From: Clostridioides difficile ATCC 9689 = DSM 1296
GTDB taxonomy: Bacteria > Bacillota > Clostridia > Peptostreptococcales > Peptostreptococcaceae
NCBI RefSeq assembly: GCF_001077535.1
Contig: NZ_CP011968.1
Location: 3,038,001 to 3,102,000, forward strand
Direction: 5' to 3'
Length of the DNA: 64,000 nt
The position numbers were made by a program, and so were the translations under genes. Positions 27,976 through 37,309 of the stretch are shown piece after piece (position 1 is the first letter of the stretch; each line of letters opens with the position of its first letter). The notes below the pieces were generated by a model that saw nothing but the letters and a program-made list of their open reading frames with translations, had not been told where the DNA came from and searched no databases.

Positions 27976-28004
27976 ATTATAAAGCACAATTGATAGCAAA
28001 TCAA
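27976..28004 (-). promoter_or_regulatory. sigma-A-like promoter of the EAL-Rrf2-camA operon
   Basis: TTGATT (27999-28004) and TATAAT (27976-27981) on the minus strand with exact 17-base spacing. Transcription would begin near 27969, about 45 bases before the EAL gene start. Confidence 0.65.
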
Positions 28005-28092
28005 TGCAAGTTAAAATCACATATAAATAACTACATTACATTATACTAAATTTATTTTTTAAAATTTTATAACTATAAATTTTTTGCAAAAA

Positions 28093-28140
28093 AAACTATG
28101 AAATTAGATATAGATAAAATAATTTCTAATTTCATAGTTT
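28093..28140 (-). terminator. terminator downstream of the amidase gene
   Basis: A perfect 16-bp stem, AAACTATGAAATTAGA/TCTAATTTCATAGTTT, with a 16-base loop, followed on the minus strand by eight T residues. It isolates the camA operon from the upstream amidase gene. Confidence 0.88.
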
Positions 28141-28237
28141 CTAAATTCAAACAATATTTCCAACATTACGAAATAAAGTTAATACAATTTACACAGTTAA
28201 ACTTTTAAATTTATCCTCACATTAAAGTAAAGTTAAC

Positions 28238-29062
28238 TTACTTATTCCCTTTAGAATCTAGGTATGAAAGTACACCTTGAACAATTCCTTCCGCAAGTTG
28301 GTCTTGATATTTTTCATTTATTATTTTTTGTTCCTCTGAAGGTGTTGTTAAAAAACCACACTCTATTAATATAGCAGGCATATTTGATTCTCTAAGTACT
28401 TCAAAGTTATTTTCAACTATTCCCCTATCTCTAACTTTAACATAGGATACTATAGTACTTTGTACTGTCTGTGCAAGTTCTTTTGAACCATCTGTAGCTT
28501 TATTCCTATACCAAGTTTCTATACCTGTTGCTGTATTACCATTTTTCTCTGCATTTAAATGAATAGAAACAAGCACATCAGCAGAACTATTATTTGCTAA
28601 GATAGCTCTATCCTTTAATGATATATATGTATCATCAGTTCTGGATACTACTACTTGAATATCCTTTTGTTTAGATAATTTATTTGCTAATTTTTTTGCA
28701 ATTTGTAGATTTAGGTCTTTTTCATATCTATTACTGGTCTTGCTTTCAGTTCCTTTATCATTGCCTCCATGACCTGGGTCTATAAATACAGTATATTTTT
28801 TCTTTTTATTTTCCTCTTCATTACCAAGGTCAAATTGTTCTGAGTTAACATTTTGTTGTTGATTAGTTTTATTACTTTTATCCATACTTTTTACCAAAGC
28901 TACTACACCTTGAGTAGCCTTAAATGCAATAAATAAAAATAAAACTGTAAAGCAAATCAACACTGCTAACTTTTTCTTATTTAATTTTCGCTTTTTTCTA
29001 TTCAGATGACTGGTCTTTTTAGATTTGTTTCTTGAATTATTGTTATTATTGCCTTTTGACAT
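28238..29062 (-). CDS. membrane-anchored N-acetylmuramoyl-L-alanine amidase
   Basis: Cuts the amide bond between muramic acid and the stem peptide. Starting at the ATG at 29062 (AAGGGTGA upstream) it has 274 residues; a 27-codon upstream extension has no ribosome binding site. The N-terminus is very basic and Asn-rich, then one membrane helix (about LAVLICFTVLFLFIAF), then an Amidase_3 domain with zinc motif IDPGHGG, later SIHLNAE and the catalytic Glu in ILIECGFLT. Unlike Cwp6 it has no CWB2 modules. It follows the cis-prenyltransferase gene by 123 bases. Confidence 0.92.
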   Translation of the reverse strand: MSKGNNNNNSRNKSKKTSHLNRKKRKLNKKKLAVLICFTVLFLFIAFKATQGVVALVKSMDKSNKTNQQQNVNSEQFDLGNEEENKKKKYTVFIDPGHGGNDKGTESKTSNRYEKDLNLQIAKKLANKLSKQKDIQVVVSRTDDTYISLKDRAILANNSSADVLVSIHLNAEKNGNTATGIETWYRNKATDGSKELAQTVQSTIVSYVKVRDRGIVENNFEVLRESNMPAILIECGFLTTPSEEQKIINEKYQDQLAEGIVQGVLSYLDSKGNK

Positions 29063-29185
29063 TTCTTCACCCTTCTTGGTATAAATTTTTACACTTTTAC
29101 ATATTATTAGTGTTATTTTACCATCAAGAAGTTTTTTTTTCAATAATTTAAAACACTCTACAACCTTAAATCAGAATATTTTTAA

Positions 29186-29830
29186 TTATCCACCTAAAGT
29201 TACATCTTGTGTATCATACCAACTAAATGCGTCCTTTATATCGTCACTCTTAAAATCTGGCCAATAATTATCTATAACATAAAAATCTGCATAAATTGAT
29301 TGTACAGGAAGGAAACCACTTAATCTCCTTCTTCCACCCCATCTGATTATCAAGTCTAGTCTGGATACATCAAATGACTGTATGTAATCCTGTATATTAT
29401 TTTTATTTACATTTTCTACTCCTGATATATTATTTAAGTCCCAATACCAACCATAATTTACCAGAAGATTTGCTTTTATTTGACCTTCTTTGGCTTTAAT
29501 TCTATTAGTATATGGTAATAATTCTTCTGGAAACATTGGCGATTTTGTATTTCCTACAACTAATAAAGCAGCACCTTCATCTATTAATATATTTGCAGCA
29601 TCAATACATGCTTTTGTAAAAGCTTTTGTCTGCACTGATGGACGTCTTGTATTATCAGTTGTAAATCCATAAAAAGTCACCTCTTCACAGCCTAAATCTC
29701 TACATAATCTATAAGACTCTAGTCCAGGGTCTATTCCACTTTCATATCCTTTATCTTTTGTCATACCATTTTGACTTGCCCACCTTCTATTTCCATCCGG
29801 TATAATTCCTACATGTTTTGGTATTCTCAT
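29186..29830 (-). CDS. divergent cis-prenyltransferase (UppS family)
   Basis: 214 residues, shorter than the usual ~240-250. The Mg-binding PDGNRRWA motif (D12) is intact and the fold landmarks are recognisable to the WPDF near the C-terminus. The usual signature RTSGE-x-R-x-SNF is replaced by RWGGRRRLSGF, losing the Ser and Glu expected near the IPP phosphates. It may be a second undecaprenyl diphosphate synthase, or make a different product. ATG behind GAGAGGTGA. It is near envelope genes, which suggests a lipid-carrier role. Confidence 0.8.
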   Translation of the reverse strand: MRIPKHVGIIPDGNRRWASQNGMTKDKGYESGIDPGLESYRLCRDLGCEEVTFYGFTTDNTRRPSVQTKAFTKACIDAANILIDEGAALLVVGNTKSPMFPEELLPYTNRIKAKEGQIKANLLVNYGWYWDLNNISGVENVNKNNIQDYIQSFDVSRLDLIIRWGGRRRLSGFLPVQSIYADFYVIDNYWPDFKSDDIKDAFSWYDTQDVTLGG

Positions 29831-29968
29831 TTCTAATCACCTCTCAATAGGTATTATTATCAAAATATTACATTATTAATCAAAACTGTAACATTAAATA
29901 CATTTATTTTTATATAATTATGTAGTAAACTAATTTAAGACAGAGTTTAAAAAACTTGGAGGTTTATC

Positions 29969-30439
29969 ATGAAAAAAATTTTAATATTGTTTTTTTCGAT
30001 AATCTTATCATTAGGAATGGTTAGTTGTTCTTCAAGTGGTGATTACAAAAACGTTTCTACATCAAAAATAAAAAAAGCATTAAAATCTTCTGATTTACTT
30101 ATAAAGGAATCAAAAATCTTTGATGCAAAGGATTTTAACTATTTTAATGATGTAGAGGAAGACATAATTCAAGGTTTTGTAATTAATTCTTCTGAAAAAT
30201 TATCTCTAGAAGATATTATCGTTATAAAAACTGACGAGGTAGATAAAATCTATAAAACTCTAGAAAATTATAAAAAAGATATGATACAAGCACCTTTTGG
30301 AGAAGGACATGGAGAAAAAATCAATTCTGAAATAGCAAATAATACTATAATTGAGAAGGCAGGTAGATATGTTTATTTAATTTCTGCTGAAAATGCAACT
30401 CAAATAGAAAACAAAATACTGAATATCATAAAAAAATAA
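29969..30439 (+). CDS. DUF4358-like lipoprotein
   Basis: 156-residue predicted lipoprotein: a hydrophobic signal followed by the lipobox-like MVSC with Cys20, so it should be lipidated and face outwards. The rest resembles the DUF4358 family (KIDEIYKTLENYK-type segment followed by a C-terminal conserved 'yvyLIsA' strand). The function is unknown. The ATG follows GGAGG. It is transcribed away from the prenyltransferase gene and ends at a strong shared terminator. Confidence 0.8.
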   Translation: MKKILILFFSIILSLGMVSCSSSGDYKNVSTSKIKKALKSSDLLIKESKIFDAKDFNYFNDVEEDIIQGFVINSSEKLSLEDIIVIKTDEVDKIYKTLENYKKDMIQAPFGEGHGEKINSEIANNTIIEKAGRYVYLISAENATQIENKILNIIKK

Positions 30440-30461
30440 ATATCTATTATTGATGTTTATT

Positions 30462-30523
30462 AAATATCAATGTAATTTTCGCATAAATAAACTTATTTAT
30501 CAAAATTACATTGATATTTTTTT
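30462..30523. terminator. bidirectional terminator
   Basis: A perfect 18-bp stem, AAATATCAATGTAATTTT/AAAATTACATTGATATTT, with T runs on both sides, placed between the convergent lipoprotein and HAD genes. Confidence 0.88.
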
Positions 30524-30561
30524 GATTTCTTCAAAATAATCTTTTTCATCTATACATATGA

Positions 30562-31350
30562 CTATCCAATTTTTATAACCTCTTTTATCTTATCTACAAC
30601 GCCATTTTCAGTATTTCTTTTTGCTCTAAATCTAGCAATTTGTTTCAAATGTTCATTTGCATTTTCCATGGCATAACTATGATAGGCACTTTTCATCATT
30701 TCCACATCATTTAACTGGTCACCAAATACCATAGTTTCTTCATATTTTATATCTAACATTTTTTGTACTTTTTTTATGGCACTCCCTTTATTTGCACCTT
30801 TTGCAGTTAAATCAAGCCACTCCACTCCAGAAATACATACTTGAGCTCTATCAGAAAACTTTTCAAAGTAGATATTATTATTATGTTCTGCACCTTTGAA
30901 GTCAAATACAGCTATCTTCAATATGTCTCCCTCTACTTTCGTCAAATCTTCTACAATTTTAAACTTTGCATAATAAGTACTGACCTCTTGTATAAACGCT
31001 TCATCTTTGCTTTCTATATAAGCGTATTTTTTCCCACTCATTACAATTTTTTTCCCTTTTATACTTCTTGTTGTCTCTATGATTTCATTTACTAATTCTT
31101 TATTTAAAGGATTTGATAATATTTCTTTTCCTTTATATACTACTAGTGTTCCATTTTCTGATATAAACATCATATCATCTTTTATATCTTCAAATTTTTT
31201 TATAAGATTTTGATACTGCCTGCCACTAGCAGCAGAAAACATTATCCCTCTCTCTCTTAATTTTTTAAATACTTTATAAAACTCTGGATTTATTTCGCTC
31301 TTTTCATCTAACAAAGTTCCATCTAAATCTGTTGCTATTAATTTTATCAT
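30562..31350 (-). CDS. Cof-type HAD hydrolase (sugar-phosphate phosphatase-like)
   Basis: 262-residue HAD-superfamily phosphatase. Motif I is DLDGTLLD near the N-terminus with nucleophile Asp8; motif IV is FGDQLNDVEMMK near residue 215; the mid-region cap is of the C2B (Cof) type. Substrates of this class are usually phosphosugars or cofactors and cannot be predicted here. The ATG follows GGGGGAGG. Confidence 0.92.
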   Translation of the reverse strand: MIKLIATDLDGTLLDEKSEINPEFYKVFKKLRERGIMFSAASGRQYQNLIKKFEDIKDDMMFISENGTLVVYKGKEILSNPLNKELVNEIIETTRSIKGKKIVMSGKKYAYIESKDEAFIQEVSTYYAKFKIVEDLTKVEGDILKIAVFDFKGAEHNNNIYFEKFSDRAQVCISGVEWLDLTAKGANKGSAIKKVQKMLDIKYEETMVFGDQLNDVEMMKSAYHSYAMENANEHLKQIARFRAKRNTENGVVDKIKEVIKIG

Positions 31351-31646
31351 ACATTTCCTCCCCCAAATTATTAATTTATAATTATTTTTTATTAATTTTT
31401 ATCGGTTTGAATTTTCAATTCTTATTATACACTAAAAATTTTAAATTACAATTTGCACCTTTCATAAGATGCTATAACTACATTCAGGAAAATATTTTTT
31501 TCAATATACACATTAGTTTATAAAAATTTAAGTCTTCATACAATTATATTCCAATAAAATCAATAATAACTACACACTTTCTTCTATAAAATACTATAAA
31601 AATAATTATATTATGACAAACTTATGCTAATTTATTGTGTTTTTTA
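31351..31646. other. divergent intergenic region
   Basis: AT-rich sequence between the HAD gene (minus) and the first LCP gene (plus). Apart from the LCP promoter at its right edge I see no feature. Confidence 0.4.
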
Positions 31647-31675
31647 TTGCTTATGTAACAAATTTTTAATATAAT
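31647..31675 (+). promoter_or_regulatory. promoter of the first LCP gene
   Basis: TTGCTT (31647-31652) and TATAAT (31670-31675), 17 bases apart, about 43 bases before the TTG start. The -10 region (TTTAATATAATTAA) is shared with the second LCP promoter. Confidence 0.7.
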
Positions 31676-31717
31676 TAACTATGTGTAATTAAAAAATTTA
31701 GAAAGTAGGGGATATTA

Positions 31718-32674
31718 TTGTCAGGACTCAAAAAGTTCGTTATATTTCTAGCCCTTTTAGTTATAGCATTTCCTGTTAGTATATATGGATATGTTTTTAC
31801 TAAATTAAAAACTATACAAGATGATAGTATAAATACAGAGGCGCTTAGTAGTAATGACTATAAAAACGAAGAAAATATCACAAACATATTATTGTTAGGT
31901 ACAGATGCAAGACCAGGAGAAGAAGTTTCTCGTTCTGATGCCATGATGATACTTACTATTGATAATAAAAATAAAAGTCTTAAGCTAACTTCATTAAATA
32001 GAGATACTTATGTTAATATACCAGGACGTGGAGAACAAAAATTAACACATGCCTACGTATATGGACAAGCTAACTTATTAATAGAAACTATAGAAGAAAA
32101 CTTCCAACTTGATATACAAAACTACGCCGTAGTTGACTTTTTCTCTTTTATGGATATAGTTGATGCTTTAGGTGGAGTTACTGTTACTGTTGATAAGAGT
32201 GAAATAAGAGAATTAAATAAATTTATTCCTGAAACTTATAAATGGAATAAAAATGACAATAAAGGTTCTCTTAAATATATAAGAAATTCTGGTGAGCAAA
32301 AATTAAATGGATATCAGACACTTGCATTTTCTCGTATAAGAAAAAATGATAGCACAGATGAAAGAGATAGAAGACAAAGAAGTGTTATACAGAGTTTAAT
32401 AAATGGTGTTAAGGATTTACCAGTCACTAAATATCCTAATCTAGTTAACACAATACTTCCGTATGTAAAAACTAATATGAATCCTAATGAAATAATATCT
32501 TTAGGAAAAGAACTTTTAAGTATAGGAAATTTAAATTTGAAATCTATGGAGTTTCCTCTTTCTACTGAAAATGGTAGAAAAATAGGTAATGCAGGCTATG
32601 TAATACCTTTTGAGGAATATGAACTAGATGCAATGCATGATTTCATATTTAAAGATATTATGGTTGAAGATTAG
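31718..32674 (+). CDS. LCP (LytR-CpsA-Psr) family cell wall polymer ligase, first copy
   Basis: 318 residues; the TTG start at 31718 is set by AGGGGAT. One N-terminal membrane helix (about 6-26) precedes the extracellular LCP domain, with conserved LLLGTDARPGE, RSDAMMILTID, SLNRDTYVNIPG and later FSRIRKND and DRRQR. LCP enzymes transfer lipid-linked polymers to peptidoglycan; next to the polysaccharide locus it probably attaches the PSII-type polymer. About 60-70% similar by eye to the next gene. C. difficile lcpA and lcpB have been described from this locus. Confidence 0.94.
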   Translation: MSGLKKFVIFLALLVIAFPVSIYGYVFTKLKTIQDDSINTEALSSNDYKNEENITNILLLGTDARPGEEVSRSDAMMILTIDNKNKSLKLTSLNRDTYVNIPGRGEQKLTHAYVYGQANLLIETIEENFQLDIQNYAVVDFFSFMDIVDALGGVTVTVDKSEIRELNKFIPETYKWNKNDNKGSLKYIRNSGEQKLNGYQTLAFSRIRKNDSTDERDRRQRSVIQSLINGVKDLPVTKYPNLVNTILPYVKTNMNPNEIISLGKELLSIGNLNLKSMEFPLSTENGRKIGNAGYVIPFEEYELDAMHDFIFKDIMVED

Positions 32675-32706
32675 AAATTCCAAAACAAACCAATAATTTG
32701 ATGATA

Positions 32707-32758
32707 AATACATACCTCTTAAATGCAAATTATTTTGTATTTATGGGGTGTGTTTTTA
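32707..32758 (+). terminator. weak terminator between the LCP genes
   Basis: ACATACCTC pairs with GGGGTGTGT (two wobbles) with further pairing inside, followed by TTTTTATTTT. It lies 33 bases after the first LCP stop. Confidence 0.45.
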
Positions 32759-32876
32759 TTTTAAAATATAAATTACTTTTAAAAAATATATTATATATAC
32801 TTTTAACTATATATATAGGTCGATAAATTTTCTTATAAATTATATCATTGTCTTTTTTTTGTAACTGAAACAAGTA

Positions 32877-32905
32877 TTGAATATATCTCAATACTTTAAT
32901 ATAAT
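32877..32905 (+). promoter_or_regulatory. promoter of the second LCP gene
   Basis: TTGAAT (32877-32882) and TATAAT (32900-32905) with exact 17-base spacing, about 53 bases before the TTG start. Confidence 0.7.
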
Positions 32906-32958
32906 TAAGTGTATGCTATTAAAAAATATACAGGAAAAAGAAGAAAGAAGGGGTACTT

Positions 32959-33924
32959 TTGTCAAAATTAAAGAAATTTGTTATACTACTGGCTTTCTTG
33001 GTAGTAATATTCCCTATAAGTGTCTATGGATATTTTTATTATAAATTATCTGCTATTCATGACTCGAGCATAAGTAGTGATTTATTGGATAACAATGACC
33101 ATAAAAATGAAGATGGGATAATTAACATACTACTTATGGGAACAGATGCTAGACCAAATGAAGATTCTTCAAGGTCAGATGCTATGATGATACTTACTAT
33201 TGATAACAAACACAATGATATCAAACTTACATCATTAGCTCGTGATAGCTATGTAGACATCCCTGGTCATGGTAAACAAAAACTTACTCATGCTTATGCT
33301 TATGGACAAGCTGATTTATTAATACAAACAATTGAAGAGAATTTTAATATTGATATTCAAAATTATGCTTGTGTTAATTTCGAATCATTTATGTATATAA
33401 TTGATGCTATTGGTGGCGTTGAGGTTACTGTTGAAAAAGGAGAAATACGAGAACTAAATAAATTTATTCCTGAAACTTATAAATGGAATAAAAGTGATGA
33501 TAAAGGTAGCATACAATACATTAGAAACTCTGGAAAGCAGACTCTAAATGGATATCAGGCACTATCTTTTGCACGTATCAGACACAACGATACAGCCTTT
33601 GCTAGAGATGGCAGACAGAGACAGATTATACAAGCTATAATCAAGAAAACGGAAACTTTACCTGTTACTAAATATCCAGGTTTATTAGATGCAGTTCTTC
33701 CATATGTTAAAACTAACATGAAGCCTAATGCAATACTTTCTTTAGGAGCTCAAGTTTTAAAAATGGGTGACTTAAATATTAAGCAATTTGAATTTCCTAT
33801 TGATGATGAAATTCACAGTACAGGTGGTATATATGGAAAAGCTGGATGGGTTCTTAGATTTGACCCAGATACTTTAGACATATTACACGATTTTATATTT
33901 AATGACATAGAGTTTAAACAATAA
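32959..33924 (+). CDS. LCP (LytR-CpsA-Psr) family cell wall polymer ligase, second copy
   Basis: 321 residues, TTG start at 32959 behind AAGAAGGGG. Same build as the first copy: one membrane helix, then an LCP domain with LLMGTDARPNE, RSDAMMILTID, SLARDSYVDIPG and FARIRHND. The two share long identical runs such as ELNKFIPETYKWNK, so they arose by duplication. The role is presumably the same, attaching polymer to peptidoglycan, perhaps with different timing or acceptor. Confidence 0.94.
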   Translation: MSKLKKFVILLAFLVVIFPISVYGYFYYKLSAIHDSSISSDLLDNNDHKNEDGIINILLMGTDARPNEDSSRSDAMMILTIDNKHNDIKLTSLARDSYVDIPGHGKQKLTHAYAYGQADLLIQTIEENFNIDIQNYACVNFESFMYIIDAIGGVEVTVEKGEIRELNKFIPETYKWNKSDDKGSIQYIRNSGKQTLNGYQALSFARIRHNDTAFARDGRQRQIIQAIIKKTETLPVTKYPGLLDAVLPYVKTNMKPNAILSLGAQVLKMGDLNIKQFEFPIDDEIHSTGGIYGKAGWVLRFDPDTLDILHDFIFNDIEFKQ

Positions 33925-33970
33925 AAAATTCAACATAAAGTTTATTAAAAAGTATAAGATTAATTACTAA

Positions 33971-34043
33971 AAAAGAACTATATCGCATAATTATTTTCAA
34001 GTTGCTGTGTACACTTGATTACAAAATGCATATAGTTCTTTTT
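33971..34043. terminator. bidirectional terminator between LCP and cwp19
   Basis: AAAAGAACTATATcGCAT pairs with ATGCATATAGTTCTTTT (one bulge) around a long loop, with T-rich flanks on both strands. Confidence 0.7.
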
Positions 34044-34121
34044 TATTTTCTAATTTATCATGATAATTTTCATTTTAATCTACATTTATAAAATACTCTG
34101 TATTTTAAATTAACTTTTTTA

Positions 34122-36233
34122 TTACTTAACTAAGTTTAAGAAAGTGTTTAATGTGTTTTGATTTATACCATCTCCAGCTTCGTATACTAGAGTAGTTTTC
34201 TTAGGCTCTAAAGCAGTTTTCTGAGCAGATGTTACACTATTTCCAAGCATAACTACTGGTGATTTTAATTTAGCTGCTAAAGGACCTGATGTTAATGCAT
34301 CTACCAATTGATTACTTTTACTTACAAACATTGATGAATATTCAGCATTTGGATAGAATTTTTGTATTACTTTTCCATTTGTTTCTTCTCTATTTTCTCC
34401 AGCTATTCTATTTTTAGATACATCATTTGTAATGACCTTATCCAGCTTATTTATTACTGAATCAGATATACTTAGATTACCACCTATAAAATAAGCATCT
34501 TTTACTTTTAAATCTGATATCCAATTGTAAACTTCATCACTTACATTATCTTTTGATACTAATACTATTGGTTGCTTTTCTTCTCCTGCTTTTGAAGCTA
34601 TAGAAAGAGAATCTGCTTCACCTGTACCACTTGTTATATATAGTTTTTCTACTGGATTAGTTTTTACTAATTCTTTTGCTATCATTAAAGATGTACTATA
34701 TCTATCTGAACCACCAACTCTATTTATTGATACATTTGACAATGTATCTTTTATCTCACTCTCAACTTTATCTCCAATAGAGTTATTTCCTCCAATTAAA
34801 ATAACTTTACTTGGATTAAGTCTTTTTAACTCATTCTTAGTGGATGTAGGTATATTATCCTTATTTACCAATAGTATAGGAGCATCATTTGATGTAGCAA
34901 GTGGTGTTGATGTTATACCATCAACTATAGAGTACCCATTTACTAATACTACTGTATCTGAATTTGTAGCCCAACCTTTTTTACTTATTGCTACTGCTGT
35001 GTCATATCTTTCGTCGCCTCTTAATTTCTCCACTTTAACATTAGATGGTGGAGTAACTGGTTCTTCACTACTAGAATATAAACTCTTTAAATCCTTTTGT
35101 ATAGAAGTACTATTTGCTATATCTTTAGCTGAGAAATACATACTACCTTTTATTTCACTATACTTTCTATTTAATGTTACTTGTTGTACTATTTCTTTTG
35201 CTATATTTTGTCCACCATAACTCGATTGACCTTGCTTATATATACCTTGTCCTATGTATAAGTCTACATTTGTTCCTTTTACTTCATTAGCCCACCATGC
35301 CACTAATTTAGAATAATCTGCTGCTTTAAGACCAATTGGCCAGTAAAGTTGTGGAACTACATAGTCAATCAATCCTTGTTTTATCCATGCTCTTGTATCT
35401 GCATATGTACCTACATAACTTTCATTACCTGATGTATCTGAACCTGTTGGGTCACTACTCTTATTTCTCCATATACCTGCTGGGCTTACACCAAATACAA
35501 CATTAGGCTTTATACTCTTTATAGACGCTTTTACATCTCTAAGTAGAGTATTTACATTTTCTCTTCTCCAATTATCCTTATTTTGTCCTTTTCCATATTT
35601 TTGGTATGTTGCAGTATCATTGAAACTTACTCCTGGATAGAAGTAATCATCAAAATGAACTCCATCTATATCGTAATTTTGAACTACTTCTGCTATACTA
35701 TCCACTATGTACTTTCTAACTTCTGGTAAACCTGGGTCGTAGTAATACTTATTTCCATGTTTAACTACCCAGCTTGGATTTTTCTTTGCTGGATGATTTG
35801 CTGGCAATTTATCTATGCTCTCATCTGCCATAGTTATTCTATATGGATTAAACCATGCATGAAATTCCATTCCTCTTTTATGTGCTTCTTCTATTAAAAA
35901 TGGTAATGGGTCATATCCAGGGTCTTTACCTTGTGTACCGGTAAGATATTCAGACCATGGGTTTATATTTGATTTATATAAAGCATCTGATTTTGGTCTT
36001 ACTTGAACCACTGCTGTATTTATTCCTACACTTTTTAATTTGTCCAATAAATCTGTGTATTCCTTTTTTTGCTTGGCTTCATTATTCTTAGTCTTAGGCC
36101 AGTCTAAATTATAAACTGTAGATATCCAAGCAGCTCTCATTTCCTTATCATTTGATGAATCAGCAAATGAACTTACACTACACATAGTAAGTGTCATTAT
36201 CAATGATAATACTAATATACTTATTTTTTTCAT
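34122..36233 (-). CDS. cwp19: Cwp19 cell wall protein, GHL10/DUF187 lytic enzyme with CWB2 modules
   Basis: 703 residues. A signal peptide (about 1-25, ending SSFADS) is followed by a glycosyl hydrolase-like domain (about 30-370) with EMRAAWISTVYNLDWP, HAWFNPYRIT, DGVHFDDYFYPG and YVVPQLYWP. Three CWB2 modules fill the C-terminal ~300 residues, each opening like KLRGDERYDTAV, and hold the protein to the cell wall polymer. Cwp19 is reported to be a peptidoglycan lytic transglycosylase involved in autolysis. ATG behind AAGGGGGA. Confidence 0.93.
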   Translation of the reverse strand: MKKISILVLSLIMTLTMCSVSSFADSSNDKEMRAAWISTVYNLDWPKTKNNEAKQKKEYTDLLDKLKSVGINTAVVQVRPKSDALYKSNINPWSEYLTGTQGKDPGYDPLPFLIEEAHKRGMEFHAWFNPYRITMADESIDKLPANHPAKKNPSWVVKHGNKYYYDPGLPEVRKYIVDSIAEVVQNYDIDGVHFDDYFYPGVSFNDTATYQKYGKGQNKDNWRRENVNTLLRDVKASIKSIKPNVVFGVSPAGIWRNKSSDPTGSDTSGNESYVGTYADTRAWIKQGLIDYVVPQLYWPIGLKAADYSKLVAWWANEVKGTNVDLYIGQGIYKQGQSSYGGQNIAKEIVQQVTLNRKYSEIKGSMYFSAKDIANSTSIQKDLKSLYSSSEEPVTPPSNVKVEKLRGDERYDTAVAISKKGWATNSDTVVLVNGYSIVDGITSTPLATSNDAPILLVNKDNIPTSTKNELKRLNPSKVILIGGNNSIGDKVESEIKDTLSNVSINRVGGSDRYSTSLMIAKELVKTNPVEKLYITSGTGEADSLSIASKAGEEKQPIVLVSKDNVSDEVYNWISDLKVKDAYFIGGNLSISDSVINKLDKVITNDVSKNRIAGENREETNGKVIQKFYPNAEYSSMFVSKSNQLVDALTSGPLAAKLKSPVVMLGNSVTSAQKTALEPKKTTLVYEAGDGINQNTLNTFLNLVK

Positions 36234-36384
36234 TTCATCCCCCTTAATTTTTTAAATTTATTTTTTCTACAATATACTTCTTATTAAGTATATCTAAAAT
36301 TCATATTATCTGTCAAATATTGAATAATATAGTTAAAATTTATATTTGATATTTGATTATAATATGAAATAATTTATTATAAAA

Positions 36385-36420
36385 AAAACAGCAAAGAAAT
36401 TTATCTTCTTTGCTGTTTTT
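36385..36420 (-). terminator. terminator downstream of the NlpC/P60 gene
   Basis: AAAACAGCAAAGAA/TTCTTTGCTGTTTT stem with a 7-base loop and T tract; it lies between the NlpC/P60 stop and the cwp19 start. Confidence 0.85.
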
Positions 36421-36534
36421 ATAACGTTCATCACTATTTTAATATTACTAAACTCTTAAATCTCTATGTAAAACATTAAATGTAATTATATATTTAATGT
36501 TAATATTCAATCCTATGTAAATCAATATCTATTA

Positions 36535-37242
36535 TTATTGTAAAACACGTGTAGCAGTTATAAGTCTTTTTGCATAATTAGTTCCTGGAGCCATGCTAGT
36601 AACTTTTACTACATCTCCTGTTTGTGGTGAATGTATGAATTTAGAATCTCCTACATACAATCCAACGTGATTTATTGAACCACCTGAACCAAAGAAAACT
36701 AAATCTCCTGGTTTTAATTCTGCTCTTGATACTTTCTTTCCTACTGTTGCTTGTGATCTTGATACTCTTGGTAAATTAACTCCTGCTCCATTTTTATAGA
36801 CATAAGAAGTGAACCCAGAACAATCAAAAGAATTTGGTCCAGTTGCTCCCCATTTATATGGCTTACCTTGTTGCTTAAATGCTAAGTTTAAAACATTTTG
36901 TACCTTTGCATCTACATTTCCACCTTGAATAGTTAAATAATCTCCATTTACCCATCCTGTAACATTGTCAACACTTTTTATTTTAATCCATCCATTTGAA
37001 TGTAATTCTAAAACTTCAACTTTGTCTCCTGTGTTTATCTTTCCTACTACTGCATCATTTGCACTAGCTCCACTTCTTACATTTAAAAAATCACACTGGT
37101 CTACTGTTGCACTCATAGGTGAATTAGTTGGCTCTGCTGCACTAGCCGTTATTGCTCCTGCTTCTACTGTGACAACTCCTGCTATTAACACCATAGCTAT
37201 AAATTTTTTCAATATATGTTTTTTATTTTTAATATTCATCAT
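36535..37242 (-). CDS. secreted NlpC/P60 peptidoglycan endopeptidase with SH3 domain
   Basis: 235 residues. A signal peptide (about 1-36, ending TASAAEP) is followed by a bacterial SH3 domain (about 44-105; LNVRSGASANDAVVG, GWVNGDYL), then the NlpC/P60 domain. The catalytic residues are C141 (SFDCSGF), H192 (NHVGLY) and H204 (FIHSPQ). It should cut stem peptides. It has no CWB2 modules, so it binds the wall through SH3. Its promoter sits just below an exact triple WalR-type box. The start ATG is tandem (ATGATG) with a weak ribosome binding site. Confidence 0.94.
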   Translation of the reverse strand: MMNIKNKKHILKKFIAMVLIAGVVTVEAGAITASAAEPTNSPMSATVDQCDFLNVRSGASANDAVVGKINTGDKVEVLELHSNGWIKIKSVDNVTGWVNGDYLTIQGGNVDAKVQNVLNLAFKQQGKPYKWGATGPNSFDCSGFTSYVYKNGAGVNLPRVSRSQATVGKKVSRAELKPGDLVFFGSGGSINHVGLYVGDSKFIHSPQTGDVVKVTSMAPGTNYAKRLITATRVLQ

Positions 37243-37309
37243 AATCTCAAATACCTAATCCTTTCGAAAATTTAACATTTTGTTCCTTCGTTTCCAATTC
37301 CTAATTAAC

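Noticed and set aside
29070-29110. WalR-type box upstream of the membrane-anchored amidase gene
   Set aside because: TGTAAA occurs twice but only eight bases apart, not eleven.
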